DNA of 64,000 nt from Oceanospirillum sp048270425 (GTDB lineage: Bacteria; Pseudomonadota; Gammaproteobacteria; Pseudomonadales; Halomonadaceae), in assembly GCA_048270425.1 (NCBI GenBank), contig JBLWSY010000018.1, positions 1-64,000 of the forward strand, given 5' to 3'. Of the stretch, positions 37,037 through 45,399 are shown in pieces. Position 1 is the first letter of the stretch. The number at the start of each line of letters is the position of its first letter. The translations under genes were made by a program, and so were the position numbers. The notes under the pieces are model-generated. The model saw only the letters and a program-made list of their open reading frames with translations. It searched no databases and was not told the DNA's origin.

Positions 37037-37534
37037 TTAATCTGCTTTATCGATCTGATCAGACGTAAGTTCAATTAACTGGGGTTGCTGTAGAATGTTG
37101 AGCAGAACAAGAACCCGGTCTTCACCTTTACTATGCTGATAAACCGCTTCAAGAAACGCAAACGGGCCGCTGGTAATACGCACTTTATCACCGGTTTTAA
37201 GGCCCAGAAAAGGCGTTTCGTTCTGCTTAAGCTGAGCTTCGTTAGCTTTGATTTCATCAATCAGAGCCTGAGGTATAACGGTGGGTTGCTCTCCGAAACG
37301 GACCACGCCAGCGATACCCCGGGTGGATAGAAGAGACCGCCAGTTGCCTACGCCATCGGAAAGCTGCACAAAGATGTAACGGGGGAAGAGACTTTCCTCC
37401 ACCCTAATCTGTTTGCCATTGCGCTTCTTTTGCACCTGTATCATCGGGCGATAACAGGTATAACCTTGATTTTTAAGGTTAAGTTCGGCTCTGTCATCTT
37501 CCCGTGGCTTGCAGGTAAATAAAAACCAACTCAA
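37037..37534 (-). CDS. rfaH: Transcription antiterminator RfaH
   Basis: 165 aa from a TTG at 37534 that is preceded by AAAAGGTG at proper spacing; an upstream GTG at 37552 would give 171 aa with an odd M-Q-K-V-L-V-L extension. RfaH is a NusG paralogue that loads on RNA polymerase at ops sites and prevents Rho and pausing losses in long cell-surface operons. The NGN domain begins S-W-F-L-F-T-C-K-P-R, with L-F-P-R-Y-I-F-V and R-G-I-A-G-V-V-R-F-G, and the C-terminal KOW-like domain starts G-D-K-V-R-I-T-S-G-P-F. The R-F-G-E-Q-P-T-V-I-P signature marks RfaH rather than NusG. A perfect ops element lies in the same window at 46922. Confidence 0.9.
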   Translation of the reverse strand: MSWFLFTCKPREDDRAELNLKNQGYTCYRPMIQVQKKRNGKQIRVEESLFPRYIFVQLSDGVGNWRSLLSTRGIAGVVRFGEQPTVIPQALIDEIKANEAQLKQNETPFLGLKTGDKVRITSGPFAFLEAVYQHSKGEDRVLVLLNILQQPQLIELTSDQIDKAD

Positions 37535-37676
37535 AACAAGCACCTTTTGCACTAAAAAATCTATTAAATACTATTTTAACGGAAAATTATCCGACATTCG
37601 CTAATCTTCACGTAGGAATGTGTAACGGCCCGTATTTTGCTGCTTAAATTTTTTTTAGCAAAACTGCAAAAAGTAG

Positions 37677-37704
37677 TTGTAAAGCCATAAAGTCGTGCTC
37701 TAAT
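37677..37704 (+). promoter_or_regulatory. Candidate promoter of the cold-shock gene
   Basis: TTGTAA (37677-37682), spacer of 16 bases, TCTAAT (37699-37704). It leaves a 5' leader of about 105 bases with a CCCGG/CCGGG hairpin, in line with the long structured leaders of cspA-type genes. Confidence 0.4.
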
Positions 37705-37815
37705 AGAGGTACTGCAGCATGTGTTGCGGTGGCAATGATGGAACGTCCTTCGGATGAACCATGTAAGATTTTTTTCCCGGTGAGTCCGGGTGCTAGCAAG
37801 AGTAAAGAGGACGTT

Positions 37816-38025
37816 ATGTCAGGTTTAATTACTGGTACCGTTAAATGGTTTAACGACGAAAAAGGTTTTGGCTTTATTTCTCGTGAAGGCGACAGCGATG
37901 TATTCGTACATTTCCGCGCTATCAACGGTACTGGCCGTCGTAGCCTTGAGGAAGGCCAGCAGGTTACTTTCGAAGTAACTCAGGGCCAGAAAGGTCCTCA
38001 AGCAGAGAACGTAACTGTAGTTTAA
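37816..38025 (+). CDS. CspA-family cold-shock protein
   Basis: 69 aa. A single cold-shock domain (OB fold) that binds RNA and single-stranded DNA and melts RNA structures. RNP1 (K-G-F-G-F-I-S) and RNP2 (D-V-F-V-H-F) are complete. ATG 37816 has AGAGGA seven bases upstream; a longer frame from 37729 would add 29 unrelated residues, so it is rejected. Which paralogue (CspA, C, D, E) it corresponds to cannot be told. Confidence 0.95.
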   Translation: MSGLITGTVKWFNDEKGFGFISREGDSDVFVHFRAINGTGRRSLEEGQQVTFEVTQGQKGPQAENVTVV

Positions 38026-38045
38026 TCGCTACTGTTCAGTTTTCT

Positions 38046-38082
38046 CGAATACCCACCTCGCAATAGGTGGGTATTTTTTTGC
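38046..38082 (+). terminator. Terminator of the cold-shock gene
   Basis: An 11-bp stem (38048-38058 with 38065-38075), six-base loop and seven T's. Confidence 0.9.
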
Positions 38083-38121
38083 CTGAAAAATGACGTGCCA
38101 CAGATAGCAGGGAGAGGAGTA

Positions 38122-38141
38122 GGTCGGGCTTTAGCCTGTCA
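38122..38141. repeat. Isolated copy of the GTCGGGCTTTAGCC repeat core
   Basis: GGTCGGGCTTTAGCCTGTCA matches the core of the 72-bp repeat array at 46341 with one base changed. Its last three bases supply the trmO stop codon on the minus strand. Confidence 0.6.
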
Positions 38142-38903
38142 GAATTCAATATCGACCACCCATACCACCAGCTGAGCATTATCTCTCCTCTGAACCTGAA
38201 ACCTGATATCAGCTTCAAATAACCGGATGCCATAAACCTTCTCTTCAGATTTACCATGGCGGTAGGCTGGTCTCGGGTCCTGCTGCAGCACCTGCTCAAT
38301 CAGTGCCTTGAAATCACCGCATTTCTCATCGTGACTTTTTATATATCGCTCAAGGGCAAGCTCTGCTTCCGGCCGCCAGCTGACAGGGTGAGCAACCGGT
38401 GCTTCCGCGGCAAAAGCGCTTTTGGCACTTTCTACTTTATCCACATAGGGAATGTAAGGTTTGATATCCAGAACCGGAGTCCCTTCCACCAGATCAAGTC
38501 CACTAATGTGGATAAGTACTTCGCCGTTTCTGATCTCAACCTTTTCCAGCTTAACGACGGATAGCCCCAAAGGGTTTGGTCTGAAGGTAGCTCGGGTTGC
38601 AAATACCCCAAGCCGTTCATTGCCCCCCAGGCGAGGTGGTCGAACGGTAGGCTTCCACTCATCCCTAAGACACTGATGAAAAACGAATTGCACCCAGATA
38701 TGGCTGTTCTCTTCCAGTCCCCGTACTGCATCCGGCAGGTTATAGGGGGGAAGCAAGCGAATGATCCCGGTTGAAGCTGGCGCGAGCCCCGGTTGACGGG
38801 GAATGCCAAACTTCTCTTTATAGCAGGAGTGCACAACGCCGATAGCTGGCAGATTAAAGGACATCGGTGAGTTGTTTTCGGTTTCTGAGATTTGTTTGGG
38901 CAT
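38139..38903 (-). CDS. trmO: tRNA (N6-threonylcarbamoyladenosine(37)-N6)-methyltransferase TrmO
   Basis: 254 aa from an ATG at 38903; the reading frame opens earlier (38972) and another ATG lies at 38864, so the exact start is uncertain. TrmO (YaeB/TsaA family) uses SAM to N6-methylate t6A37 in tRNA-Thr. Family motifs: I-G-V-V-H-S-C-Y-K-E-K-F-G-I-P-R-Q-P-G, the R-P-P-R-L-G-G-N and G-V-F-A-T-R-A-T-F-R-P-N-P-L-G-L-S core, G-L-D-L-V-E-G-T-P-V-L-D-I-K-P-Y-I-P-Y and a C-terminal D-P-R-P-A-Y. Its stop codon lies in a dispersed repeat copy. Confidence 0.92.
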   Translation of the reverse strand: MPKQISETENNSPMSFNLPAIGVVHSCYKEKFGIPRQPGLAPASTGIIRLLPPYNLPDAVRGLEENSHIWVQFVFHQCLRDEWKPTVRPPRLGGNERLGVFATRATFRPNPLGLSVVKLEKVEIRNGEVLIHISGLDLVEGTPVLDIKPYIPYVDKVESAKSAFAAEAPVAHPVSWRPEAELALERYIKSHDEKCGDFKALIEQVLQQDPRPAYRHGKSEEKVYGIRLFEADIRFQVQRRDNAQLVVWVVDIEF

Positions 38904-39103
38904 TAAGTGGATCACTCGGCAATTCATCGGGTCGAAATCGGCTCTTCGATGTTGAAAAAGCCTTGTCTGCACGTGGTGTTGTGCGAAAATGCGCTCAACT
39001 TACAACAGTCGGTGAGCATTGGCAAAAGGCTTGCCGCGCCGCACTCAACATACTGCGTTCTGTTCTGTATTCAATAACCGGACGCTTCTAGAGAGGATAT
39101 ACC

Positions 39104-39727
39104 GTGGTCGATCAGGCAACCTATGCGATTAAAGCTCAGGAAGTGATTGAGGCTGGGCAATTTCTGTTTGCCGAGGGCTGGTCTCCGGCTACCAGCAGTA
39201 ATTATTCTGCTCGCATTGATGCACAAAATCTGGCGATCACCGTATCCGGTAAACACAAAGGCCGCCTGAAGGCTGGTGATATCATGGTGGTGGATCTGCA
39301 GGGAAACCCTGTTCAGTCTACGCTGAAATCATCGGCAGAGACCCTGTTGCACTGTGTGCTCTACGACTGGCGCGATGATATCGGTGCGGTGTTGCACACC
39401 CACTCAGTAGCGGCGACGGTATTAAGCCGAGCACTGGTCGGTGAACATGCATTGGTGCTGCGTGATTACGAGCTGCAAAAGGCGTTTCCGGGAATTGATA
39501 CCCACGAAGGCGAGTTGCGTATCCCTATTTTTGAAAACACTCAGAATATTGATGCGCTATCTGCGGAGTCTCTCGCGTATCTGAAACAGCACCCGAATAC
39601 ACCTGCTTATCTGATTCGTGGTCATGGTCTTTACACCTGGGGTGCGACGATGGCGGATACTCTGCGTCATATTGAAGCGATGGAATTTCTGATGGCCTGT
39701 GAGCTGAAAGCGCTTTCGCTGCGCTAA
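39104..39727 (+). CDS. mtnB: Methylthioribulose-1-phosphate dehydratase
   Basis: 207 aa from GTG 39104 with AGAGAGGA upstream. It dehydrates 5-methylthioribulose 1-phosphate in the methionine salvage pathway. It is a class II aldolase-fold zinc enzyme: H-T-H-S (95-102 region) and R-G-H-G supply the metal ligands, and T-S-S-N-Y-S is the phosphate-binding segment. First of the mtnB-mtnD-mtnC operon; the mtnA and mtnK or mtnP steps are not in the window. Confidence 0.93.
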   Translation: MVDQATYAIKAQEVIEAGQFLFAEGWSPATSSNYSARIDAQNLAITVSGKHKGRLKAGDIMVVDLQGNPVQSTLKSSAETLLHCVLYDWRDDIGAVLHTHSVAATVLSRALVGEHALVLRDYELQKAFPGIDTHEGELRIPIFENTQNIDALSAESLAYLKQHPNTPAYLIRGHGLYTWGATMADTLRHIEAMEFLMACELKALSLR

Positions 39728-39775
39728 ATAACTTCCTTCACGGTCGGTCGACAACTAACACTAAGGTAATGATCT

Positions 39776-40336
39776 ATGAGTTTTCTTAATCTGTACGCGG
39801 CGGATAAACCGCAGGCGATAGAATTATCGCTGACTGATGGTGATAAGATTCAGGCATTTCTGGCGGAGCAGGGTGTTCGCTTTGAGCGCTGGCAGGCAGA
39901 GCAGCCTCTGAATGAGGATGCGGGTCAGGAGGCGATTCTGGCGGCTTACGGGAATGAAGTGACTCGCCTGAAAGAGGAAAATGGCTTCCAGACCGCTGAT
40001 GTGATCAGCCTGACACCGGATCATCCGGATAAAGCTGCTCTGCGTGAGAAGTTCCTTTCTGAGCATATCCATAGCGAAGATGAAGTGCGTTTCTTTGTTC
40101 GTGGTAAGGGGCTGTTCTATATGCACTTGGGCGATAAAGTGGCCGTTGTGGGCTGCTGCAAAGAAGATCTGATCTCCGTTCCGGCAGGCACTAAGCACTG
40201 GTTTGATATGGGCGATGCACCAGACTTTACCTGTATTCGCCTGTTCACGAACCCGGAAGGCTGGGTTGCCCAATACAGTGGTGACAAGATTGCCGATGGC
40301 TTCCCGCGTTTTGAAGATCTGGCAGGTCAGTTCTGA
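39776..40336 (+). CDS. mtnD: Acireductone dioxygenase
   Basis: 186 aa cupin enzyme of methionine salvage. Depending on the bound metal it makes 2-keto-4-methylthiobutyrate plus formate (Fe2+) or an off-pathway product with CO (Ni2+). Metal ligands are His97, His99, Glu103 and His141, matching the Klebsiella enzyme. Second gene of mtnBDC; the stop overlaps the mtnC start in TGATG. Confidence 0.96.
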   Translation: MSFLNLYAADKPQAIELSLTDGDKIQAFLAEQGVRFERWQAEQPLNEDAGQEAILAAYGNEVTRLKEENGFQTADVISLTPDHPDKAALREKFLSEHIHSEDEVRFFVRGKGLFYMHLGDKVAVVGCCKEDLISVPAGTKHWFDMGDAPDFTCIRLFTNPEGWVAQYSGDKIADGFPRFEDLAGQF

Positions 40337-41043
40337 TGAGTGTCGCAGCAGAACAGAAAATTCGTTTCGATGGCGTTAAAGCAATTATTACCGATATCGA
40401 AGGTACAACGGGTTCAATCGATTTTGTGCATCAGGTTCTCTTCCCTTATGCGAAAGAGCATCTGCCGGAATTTATCCGTCAGAATGCCGGTAAGCCTGAC
40501 GTCGTTGAACAGCTGGATGCAGCGCGTCAGGAGATGGGCGAGGCAGATGCCGATGTTGACACTGTGATTGCTCAACTACTGCAATGGATTGCTGAAGATA
40601 AAAAGATCACGCCCCTTAAGGCCCTCCAGGGTTTGGTATGGGAAGCAGGATACAGCTCTGGCGATTACACAGGCCATGTTTATCCGGATGCCCATGAATC
40701 ACTCAAGCAGTGGAAAGAGCAGGTACGTCTGTTTATCTACTCGTCGGGTTCGGTTTATGCGCAGAAGCTGCTGTTTGGCTATAGCGATTTTGGCGATCTG
40801 ACCCCTTGGTTTGAAGGTTACTTTGATACCAAAGTGGGCGGTAAGCGTGAGCAGGCCTCCTATCAGAATATTCAGTCTCAGGTCGGTTTGCCGGCAGAGC
40901 AGCTGTTGTTTCTGTCCGATGTGGTAGAAGAGCTTGATGCGGCTAAAGCGGCTGGTTTCCAGACCGTGCAGCTGGTCAGAAGTGAAGGTATGGTCACCGG
41001 TGATCATCCTCAGGTAGCCCGTTTTTCGCAGATAGAAATCTGA
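40336..41043 (+). CDS. mtnC: Enolase-phosphatase E1
   Basis: 235 aa HAD-family enzyme that enolises and then dephosphorylates 2,3-diketo-5-methylthiopentyl-1-phosphate to the acireductone used by MtnD. HAD motif I is atypical in this family and reads I-I-T-D-I-E-G-T-T-G-S, motif II is I-Y-S-S-G-S, and motif III/IV is L-F-L-S-D-V-V-E-E-L-D-A-A. Translationally coupled to mtnD and followed by a strong terminator. Confidence 0.95.
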   Translation: MSVAAEQKIRFDGVKAIITDIEGTTGSIDFVHQVLFPYAKEHLPEFIRQNAGKPDVVEQLDAARQEMGEADADVDTVIAQLLQWIAEDKKITPLKALQGLVWEAGYSSGDYTGHVYPDAHESLKQWKEQVRLFIYSSGSVYAQKLLFGYSDFGDLTPWFEGYFDTKVGGKREQASYQNIQSQVGLPAEQLLFLSDVVEELDAAKAAGFQTVQLVRSEGMVTGDHPQVARFSQIEI

Positions 41044-41087
41044 TCGTTTATCTCAGCTGTAACCCGCTGCAATAAAATAACAGATCG

Positions 41088-41131
41088 TTAAAAAGACCCG
41101 GTTGGATTACAAGCTAACCGGGTCTTTTTGC
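41088..41131 (+). terminator. Terminator of mtnBDC
   Basis: A 14-bp perfect stem (41090-41103 with 41116-41129), 12-base loop, T-run. Confidence 0.88.
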
Positions 41132-41259
41132 TTTTATTGGCTGTTCGCAGAAATTAGCTGTTTTTCTACTGCTAATGGCGGACCTGTCGTGCTTTTTATC
41201 TGGGTTCCCCAAGCTGATAAAGACTGATAGACTGCTTTTTTTAGAAGCTGGAAGAAAAA

Positions 41260-41784
41260 ATGATCCGCAATAAAGTACTTGTTAGTGCCTGTCTGCTTGG
41301 CGAGCGTGTGCGTTATGACGGCTCCTCCCGTCCGGTAGCTCATCCTCTGCTGGAACAGCTACAGCAGGAAGAGCGTCTTGTTCCGGTTTGTCCGGAGACT
41401 CTGGGTGGCCTCCTTGTTCCGCGTCCTGCGGCAGAAATTCAGCCCGGTTTTGATGGCAAAGATATTTTCCATGAAGCAGGTAAAGTGATTACCCGTCAGG
41501 GACACAATGTCAGTCAATACTTCGTGCGTGGTGCCCGTAAAACTCAGGAGCTGGCGCTGAAAGAAGAAGTAGCTGTAGCCATTTTGAAAGCGAACAGCCC
41601 TTCCTGCGGTAACCAGAAGATCTATAGTGGTGAATTCAGCAAAGAGCTGCGTGATGGTCAGGGTGTGACGGCTGCGGCTTTGGAAGAAGCCGGTATCAAG
41701 GTGTTTAACGAACATCAGCTTGAGGCCGCAGCAGCCTATCTTTCTTCACTGGAAAACACCGCTGCTGAAGCAACTGATTCCTGA
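41260..41784 (+). CDS. DUF523 family protein (YbbK type)
   Basis: 174 aa. The family's three Cys motifs are complete: L-V-S-A-C-L-L-G near residue 10, V-P-V-C-P-E-T-L-G-G-L near 43 and K-A-N-S-P-S-C-G-N near 112, which may hold a metal or Fe-S cluster. The family is widespread but its reaction is unknown. The last 20 residues are a variable tail. It stands alone between mtnC and a LysE-type gene. Confidence 0.88.
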   Translation: MIRNKVLVSACLLGERVRYDGSSRPVAHPLLEQLQQEERLVPVCPETLGGLLVPRPAAEIQPGFDGKDIFHEAGKVITRQGHNVSQYFVRGARKTQELALKEEVAVAILKANSPSCGNQKIYSGEFSKELRDGQGVTAAALEEAGIKVFNEHQLEAAAAYLSSLENTAAEATDS

Positions 41785-41836
41785 GCCTGCCTTTAATCTC
41801 TTCATTTAAGCTAAATATCGAAGTAGGTAATATCAG

Positions 41837-42460
41837 ATGAGCTTTGAACTCTTTCTGGCGTTTTTGTTGGCCTCTGTACTAATCAGCGTTTCACCAGGTG
41901 CTGGCGCTGTGAATACCATGAGTAACGGCCTGCGCTACGGCGTGCGTAAAAGTATGCCTGCGATTTTAGGGCTACAGGTAGGATACGGTGCTCAGGTGGT
42001 TATCGTAGGGGTTGGTTTGGGCGCGCTTTTGGCTTCCTCTGAAGTGGCCTTCGGCTTGGTGAAATGGCTGGGTGCTGCGTATCTGGTCTGGTTGGGATGT
42101 CAGAAGTGGCGTGAAGCTCCATTGTCGCTGGAAGCTCAGCAGGATCAGCCGATAGAAAGTGGTAGTCGCCGTTTCTGGCAGGCGGCTTTTGTTAATCTGA
42201 TTAACCCGAAAGCCACGGTATTTCTGGTAGCGCTTTTCCCGCAGTTTATTGTCGCGGATGCGCCTCAGTTGCCGCAGTTTCTGATTATGGGAACGACGCT
42301 GATCATCGTTGATATTCTGGTGATGGTGGGTTACGCGTCACTTGCGGCTAAGCTAAGCCGTTGGTTTAAAGACCCTAAGCACCAGAAATCTCAGAACCGT
42401 ATCTTTGGCGGTATGTTTATGGCAGCAGGAACTGCGTTAGCTTCCTATAGCCGTGGTTGA
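41837..42460 (+). CDS. LysE/RhtB family amino-acid exporter
   Basis: 207 aa with five to six membrane segments. Family signature near the start: S-P-G-A-G-A-V-N-T-M-S-N-G-L-R-Y-G. The middle has W-L-G-A-A-Y-L-V-W-L-G and F-V-N-L-I-N-P-K-A-T-V-F-L-V-A-L-F-P-Q-F, typical of RhtB-type homoserine/threonine or leucine exporters. The substrate cannot be told from sequence. Start at 41837 follows AGTAGGTAA. Confidence 0.9.
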   Translation: MSFELFLAFLLASVLISVSPGAGAVNTMSNGLRYGVRKSMPAILGLQVGYGAQVVIVGVGLGALLASSEVAFGLVKWLGAAYLVWLGCQKWREAPLSLEAQQDQPIESGSRRFWQAAFVNLINPKATVFLVALFPQFIVADAPQLPQFLIMGTTLIIVDILVMVGYASLAAKLSRWFKDPKHQKSQNRIFGGMFMAAGTALASYSRG

Positions 42461-42540
42461 AAGGTGCCGATCAAAGTAGGTTGGATAAGCGCCTGTTTTG
42501 AAATTTGAGGTTAACTCAACATTCTACAGGCGCGCCATCC

Positions 42541-42582
42541 GACACGGTCAGTCCGACACGGTACGTAGGACACGGTCAGTCC
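42541..42582. repeat. Three tandem 14-bp repeats
   Basis: GACACGGT starts at 42541, 42555 and 42569. The first and third units are GACACGGTCAGTCC; the second differs in its last six bases. The array sits just before the nadC stop. Confidence 0.75.
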
Positions 42583-42598
42583 GAAATGATCCGGCCTA

Positions 42599-43465
42599 TC
42601 AGATCTCTACCAAACGCATCGAGAGATCAACCGCTTTGCAGTCTTTGGTCAAAGCACCGATCGAGATGTAATCCACGCCGGTCAGTGCGATATCACGCAG
42701 GGTTTCATCGGTAACACCACCAGACGCTTCCAGCTTGGCGCGGCCATCGGCGATCTTAACGGCTTCTCGCATCATATCGAGAGAGAAGTTGTCGATCATG
42801 ATGATATCAGCACCGGCTTCCAGCGCCTGATTCAGCTCATCCAGATTTTCCACTTCCACTTCCACCGGCTTGCCCGGAGCCACTTCATGGGCGCGTTCTA
42901 CCGATGCAGCGATAGAGCCGCAGGCAGAGATATGGTTCTCTTTAATCAGGAAGGCATCATAAAGACCGATACGGTGGTTGTAGCAACCGCCACAGGTAAC
43001 TGCATATTTCTGAGCCAAACGCAGGCCCGGAATGGTTTTACGGGTATCCAAAAGCTGAACCTGAGTGTCTGATACCAGATCGGCATATTGCTGGCAGCGG
43101 GTTGCAGTGCCGGACAGGGACTGAACAAAGTTCAGTGCGCAACGCTCACCGGTCAGCAGGGAGCGGGCAGAGCCTTCCAGATAAAACAGTACCTGATTGC
43201 GGATAACCCGATCACCATCTTTAGCCTGCCAAATCACCTTTACGTCAGGATCGATCTGACGGAACACTTCATCAACCCAAGCGGTACCGCACAAAACGGC
43301 ATCATCACGGGTGATGACACGGGCACGAGCCTGACGCTCGGCAGGAATCAGCATCGCGGTGATATCGCCGCCGCCTACATCCTCGGCAATTGCCCCGGCA
43401 ACTTGTTCAGGGATACTCTCAACCAGCAGCTTGGGCATGGTTTCTAGCTGGGGATGCGCAGACAT
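42599..43465 (-). CDS. nadC: Nicotinate-nucleotide pyrophosphorylase (carboxylating), QAPRTase
   Basis: 288 aa from ATG 43465, which has GAGG six bases upstream; the frame can be extended only by two codons to a TTG. It converts quinolinate and PRPP to nicotinate mononucleotide in de novo NAD synthesis. Motifs: E-D-V-G-G-G-D-I-T near 30, the R-K-T-I-P-G-L-R substrate-binding loop, G-G-C-Y-N-H-R-I-G-L and I-M-I-D-N-F. Divergent from ampD, which begins about 185 bp away. nadA and nadB are not in view. Confidence 0.96.
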   Translation of the reverse strand: MSAHPQLETMPKLLVESIPEQVAGAIAEDVGGGDITAMLIPAERQARARVITRDDAVLCGTAWVDEVFRQIDPDVKVIWQAKDGDRVIRNQVLFYLEGSARSLLTGERCALNFVQSLSGTATRCQQYADLVSDTQVQLLDTRKTIPGLRLAQKYAVTCGGCYNHRIGLYDAFLIKENHISACGSIAASVERAHEVAPGKPVEVEVENLDELNQALEAGADIIMIDNFSLDMMREAVKIADGRAKLEASGGVTDETLRDIALTGVDYISIGALTKDCKAVDLSMRLVEI

Positions 43466-43649
43466 AAACAACCTCGGTCACCAATGGATAAAATGCTGCA
43501 GGCATTATAAAGACAAACGCCCATAAAAGCAGCGATTGCGGAAAACTGTTTTGATCTATCCTCAAGGGACTTAAGGTATTGGATCGGTAAAGCTAGCGAC
43601 TGCCAGATAGGGTAGACTGTGAGCATGTAAAACGGAACAGAACAGCCCA

Positions 43650-44249
43650 ATGCAAAAAACAGAGCAAGCAGTACCCCAGACTGCCAGTATTGAACATCTG
43701 AATGTTAGCTCGGCACCCCAGGATATTTGGCTGGACGGTGTTAGTCACAGGCCATCGCCAAATTTTAATCAACGTCCTGATTCTGAAGATATTGATCTGT
43801 TGGTGATCCATAATATCAGCCTGCCACCGGGACAGTTTGGTGGCGATAGTATTGAGCGTTTTTTTACCAACTGTCTTGATCATACCCTGCACCCCTTTTT
43901 TAAAGAGATCGAAGGTGTTGAGGTTTCAGCGCATCTGCTGGTTCGCCGCGATGGATCTGTGGTTCAATTTGTCCCTTTGAATAAAAGAGCCTGGCATGCA
44001 GGGCGTTCAGCCTTTCAGGGGCGGGAAGAGTGCAACGATTTTTCTATCGGTATTGAACTGGAAGGCACCGACTCCTGTCCCTATACCGATGAACAATACT
44101 TAGCCCTGGCCAAACTGACGTGTGATATCCAGCGGCACTACCCCAGGATAACCTGTGACCGAATCACAGGGCACAGTGATATAGCACCGGGACGTAAAAC
44201 AGATCCCGGCGAGTCTTTTGACTGGGCGCGGTATCGGTCGCTGTTATGA
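43650..44249 (+). CDS. ampD: 1,6-anhydro-N-acetylmuramyl-L-alanine amidase AmpD
   Basis: 199 aa, a zinc amidase that removes the peptide from cytosolic anhydromuropeptides in cell-wall recycling. Zinc ligands His54, His175 and Asp185 and catalytic Glu136 and Lys183 match E. coli His34, His154, Asp164, Glu116 and Lys162. There is an N-terminal extension of about 20 residues and no signal peptide, as expected for the cytoplasmic AmpD. Followed by ampE, the usual pair. Confidence 0.96.
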   Translation: MQKTEQAVPQTASIEHLNVSSAPQDIWLDGVSHRPSPNFNQRPDSEDIDLLVIHNISLPPGQFGGDSIERFFTNCLDHTLHPFFKEIEGVEVSAHLLVRRDGSVVQFVPLNKRAWHAGRSAFQGREECNDFSIGIELEGTDSCPYTDEQYLALAKLTCDIQRHYPRITCDRITGHSDIAPGRKTDPGESFDWARYRSLL

Positions 44250-44330
44250 CCGCCTTCGGCCATAACGCCAGTGGCTAGACTGTTAAACGAACTTAATTAG
44301 ACCTGAAGGTTAGACAGACGAGGTTAACTC

Positions 44331-45323
44331 ATGGAATTTGTCGTTTTGATCATTGTTCTGATGCTGCGCAGTTTGCTTGGCTTGCTGCCAGGAAGGCGTC
44401 ACGATCGCTGGTTTTTGGCTCTTAAGGCTTGGGCGGGTCGCCTATTTAAGCCAAGTGCGCCGCATCTCTACGACTCGGATGAAGCGTCAGAGCAGAGCGG
44501 TAATCAATCGAAAGCCTCAGCTATCAACCCTACCCGCTGGTTTATCGGAACGGGAGCATTTATCGCAGCTGTTGTTCTGCCGGTTGCTGCATTGAGTATT
44601 TTGATGGCGGTGCTGGATGACGTTATGTGGGGATTGCCTGCATTTGCCGTTTCAATTCTGGTACTGCTTTATAGCCTAGGGCGGAAAGAGAGCGCATATT
44701 GGCTGACTCGTTTTCAGATCGCCTGGCGCCAGAAAGATCTGCAGGGTGCTTATCAGTATGCGGCTGAAGTGCTTCCCCAGGAAACGATCAAAGATGAAAA
44801 ACAGCTCTATCAACGGGTTTTTTCCCGCCTTGTGGGTATCAGTTTTCAGGATTTCTTTCTGATCACCTTCTGGTTTATGTTGTTGGGCGCTGAAGGGGCC
44901 TTGCTGGCGCGACTGATGATCCTCTTTTGCGAGAAATCCCCCGAAGAAGCTGGGCAGGATTCTCCTGACCCCCTCATCACAAAAGGGGGTAGTAAGATCC
45001 GAAGTGTGCAGTATCTGTTTGAGTGGCTACCGGCAAAGCTGATGGGTTTAAGTTTTATGCTCACCGGCCATTTTGTTCACTGTAGCCAGCAGTGGCTAAC
45101 CTGCCTGTTTAATCAAAAGCTTTCCCATGAAATCCTGCTCACTCGTTTTGCTCTTGGAGCCCTTGGCGAAAAAGTAGAAGACAGTGCCAAAGAGGTTCTC
45201 CAGGCCGCACAGGATAATGCTCATAAAGATGAGCAGCTTCAGGATCTTGAAGGGCTACTGCGCAGAAGTTCAGTACTTTGGGTGATCGCCATTGCCGTAA
45301 CCGTTGTTCTGATGCAGCTCTGA
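44331..45323 (+). CDS. ampE: AmpE, inner-membrane regulatory protein
   Basis: 330 aa. N-terminal V-L-I-I-V-L-M-L-R-S-L-L-G followed by about three further hydrophobic segments and a terminal helix (S-V-L-W-V-I-A-I-A-V-T-V-V-L-M). The central R-R-S/W-L-G and R-E-S-A-Y-W-L-T-R-F segments resemble the AmpE family. It lies 81 bp after ampD on the same strand. The family's function is only partly known; a link to beta-lactamase induction in enterobacteria is reported. Confidence 0.85.
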   Translation: MEFVVLIIVLMLRSLLGLLPGRRHDRWFLALKAWAGRLFKPSAPHLYDSDEASEQSGNQSKASAINPTRWFIGTGAFIAAVVLPVAALSILMAVLDDVMWGLPAFAVSILVLLYSLGRKESAYWLTRFQIAWRQKDLQGAYQYAAEVLPQETIKDEKQLYQRVFSRLVGISFQDFFLITFWFMLLGAEGALLARLMILFCEKSPEEAGQDSPDPLITKGGSKIRSVQYLFEWLPAKLMGLSFMLTGHFVHCSQQWLTCLFNQKLSHEILLTRFALGALGEKVEDSAKEVLQAAQDNAHKDEQLQDLEGLLRRSSVLWVIAIAVTVVLMQL

Positions 45324-45331
45324 ATGATGAG

Positions 45332-45351
45332 GGCCGGCTTTAGCCCGTCAA
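45332..45351. repeat. Isolated copy of the GGCTTTAGCCCGTCAA repeat core
   Basis: GGCCGGCTTTAGCCCGTCAA, just after the ampE stop, matches the core of the array at 46341 except for one base. Confidence 0.6.
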
Positions 45352-45399
45352 AGCCCTCAGCCTCTTTAAAGAGTTCAATCAACAAAAAGGAATCTGATC

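Noticed and set aside
37729..37815. N-terminal extension of the cold-shock protein
   Set aside because: The ATG at 37816 with AGAGGA gives the standard 69-aa protein; the upstream part is the untranslated leader.
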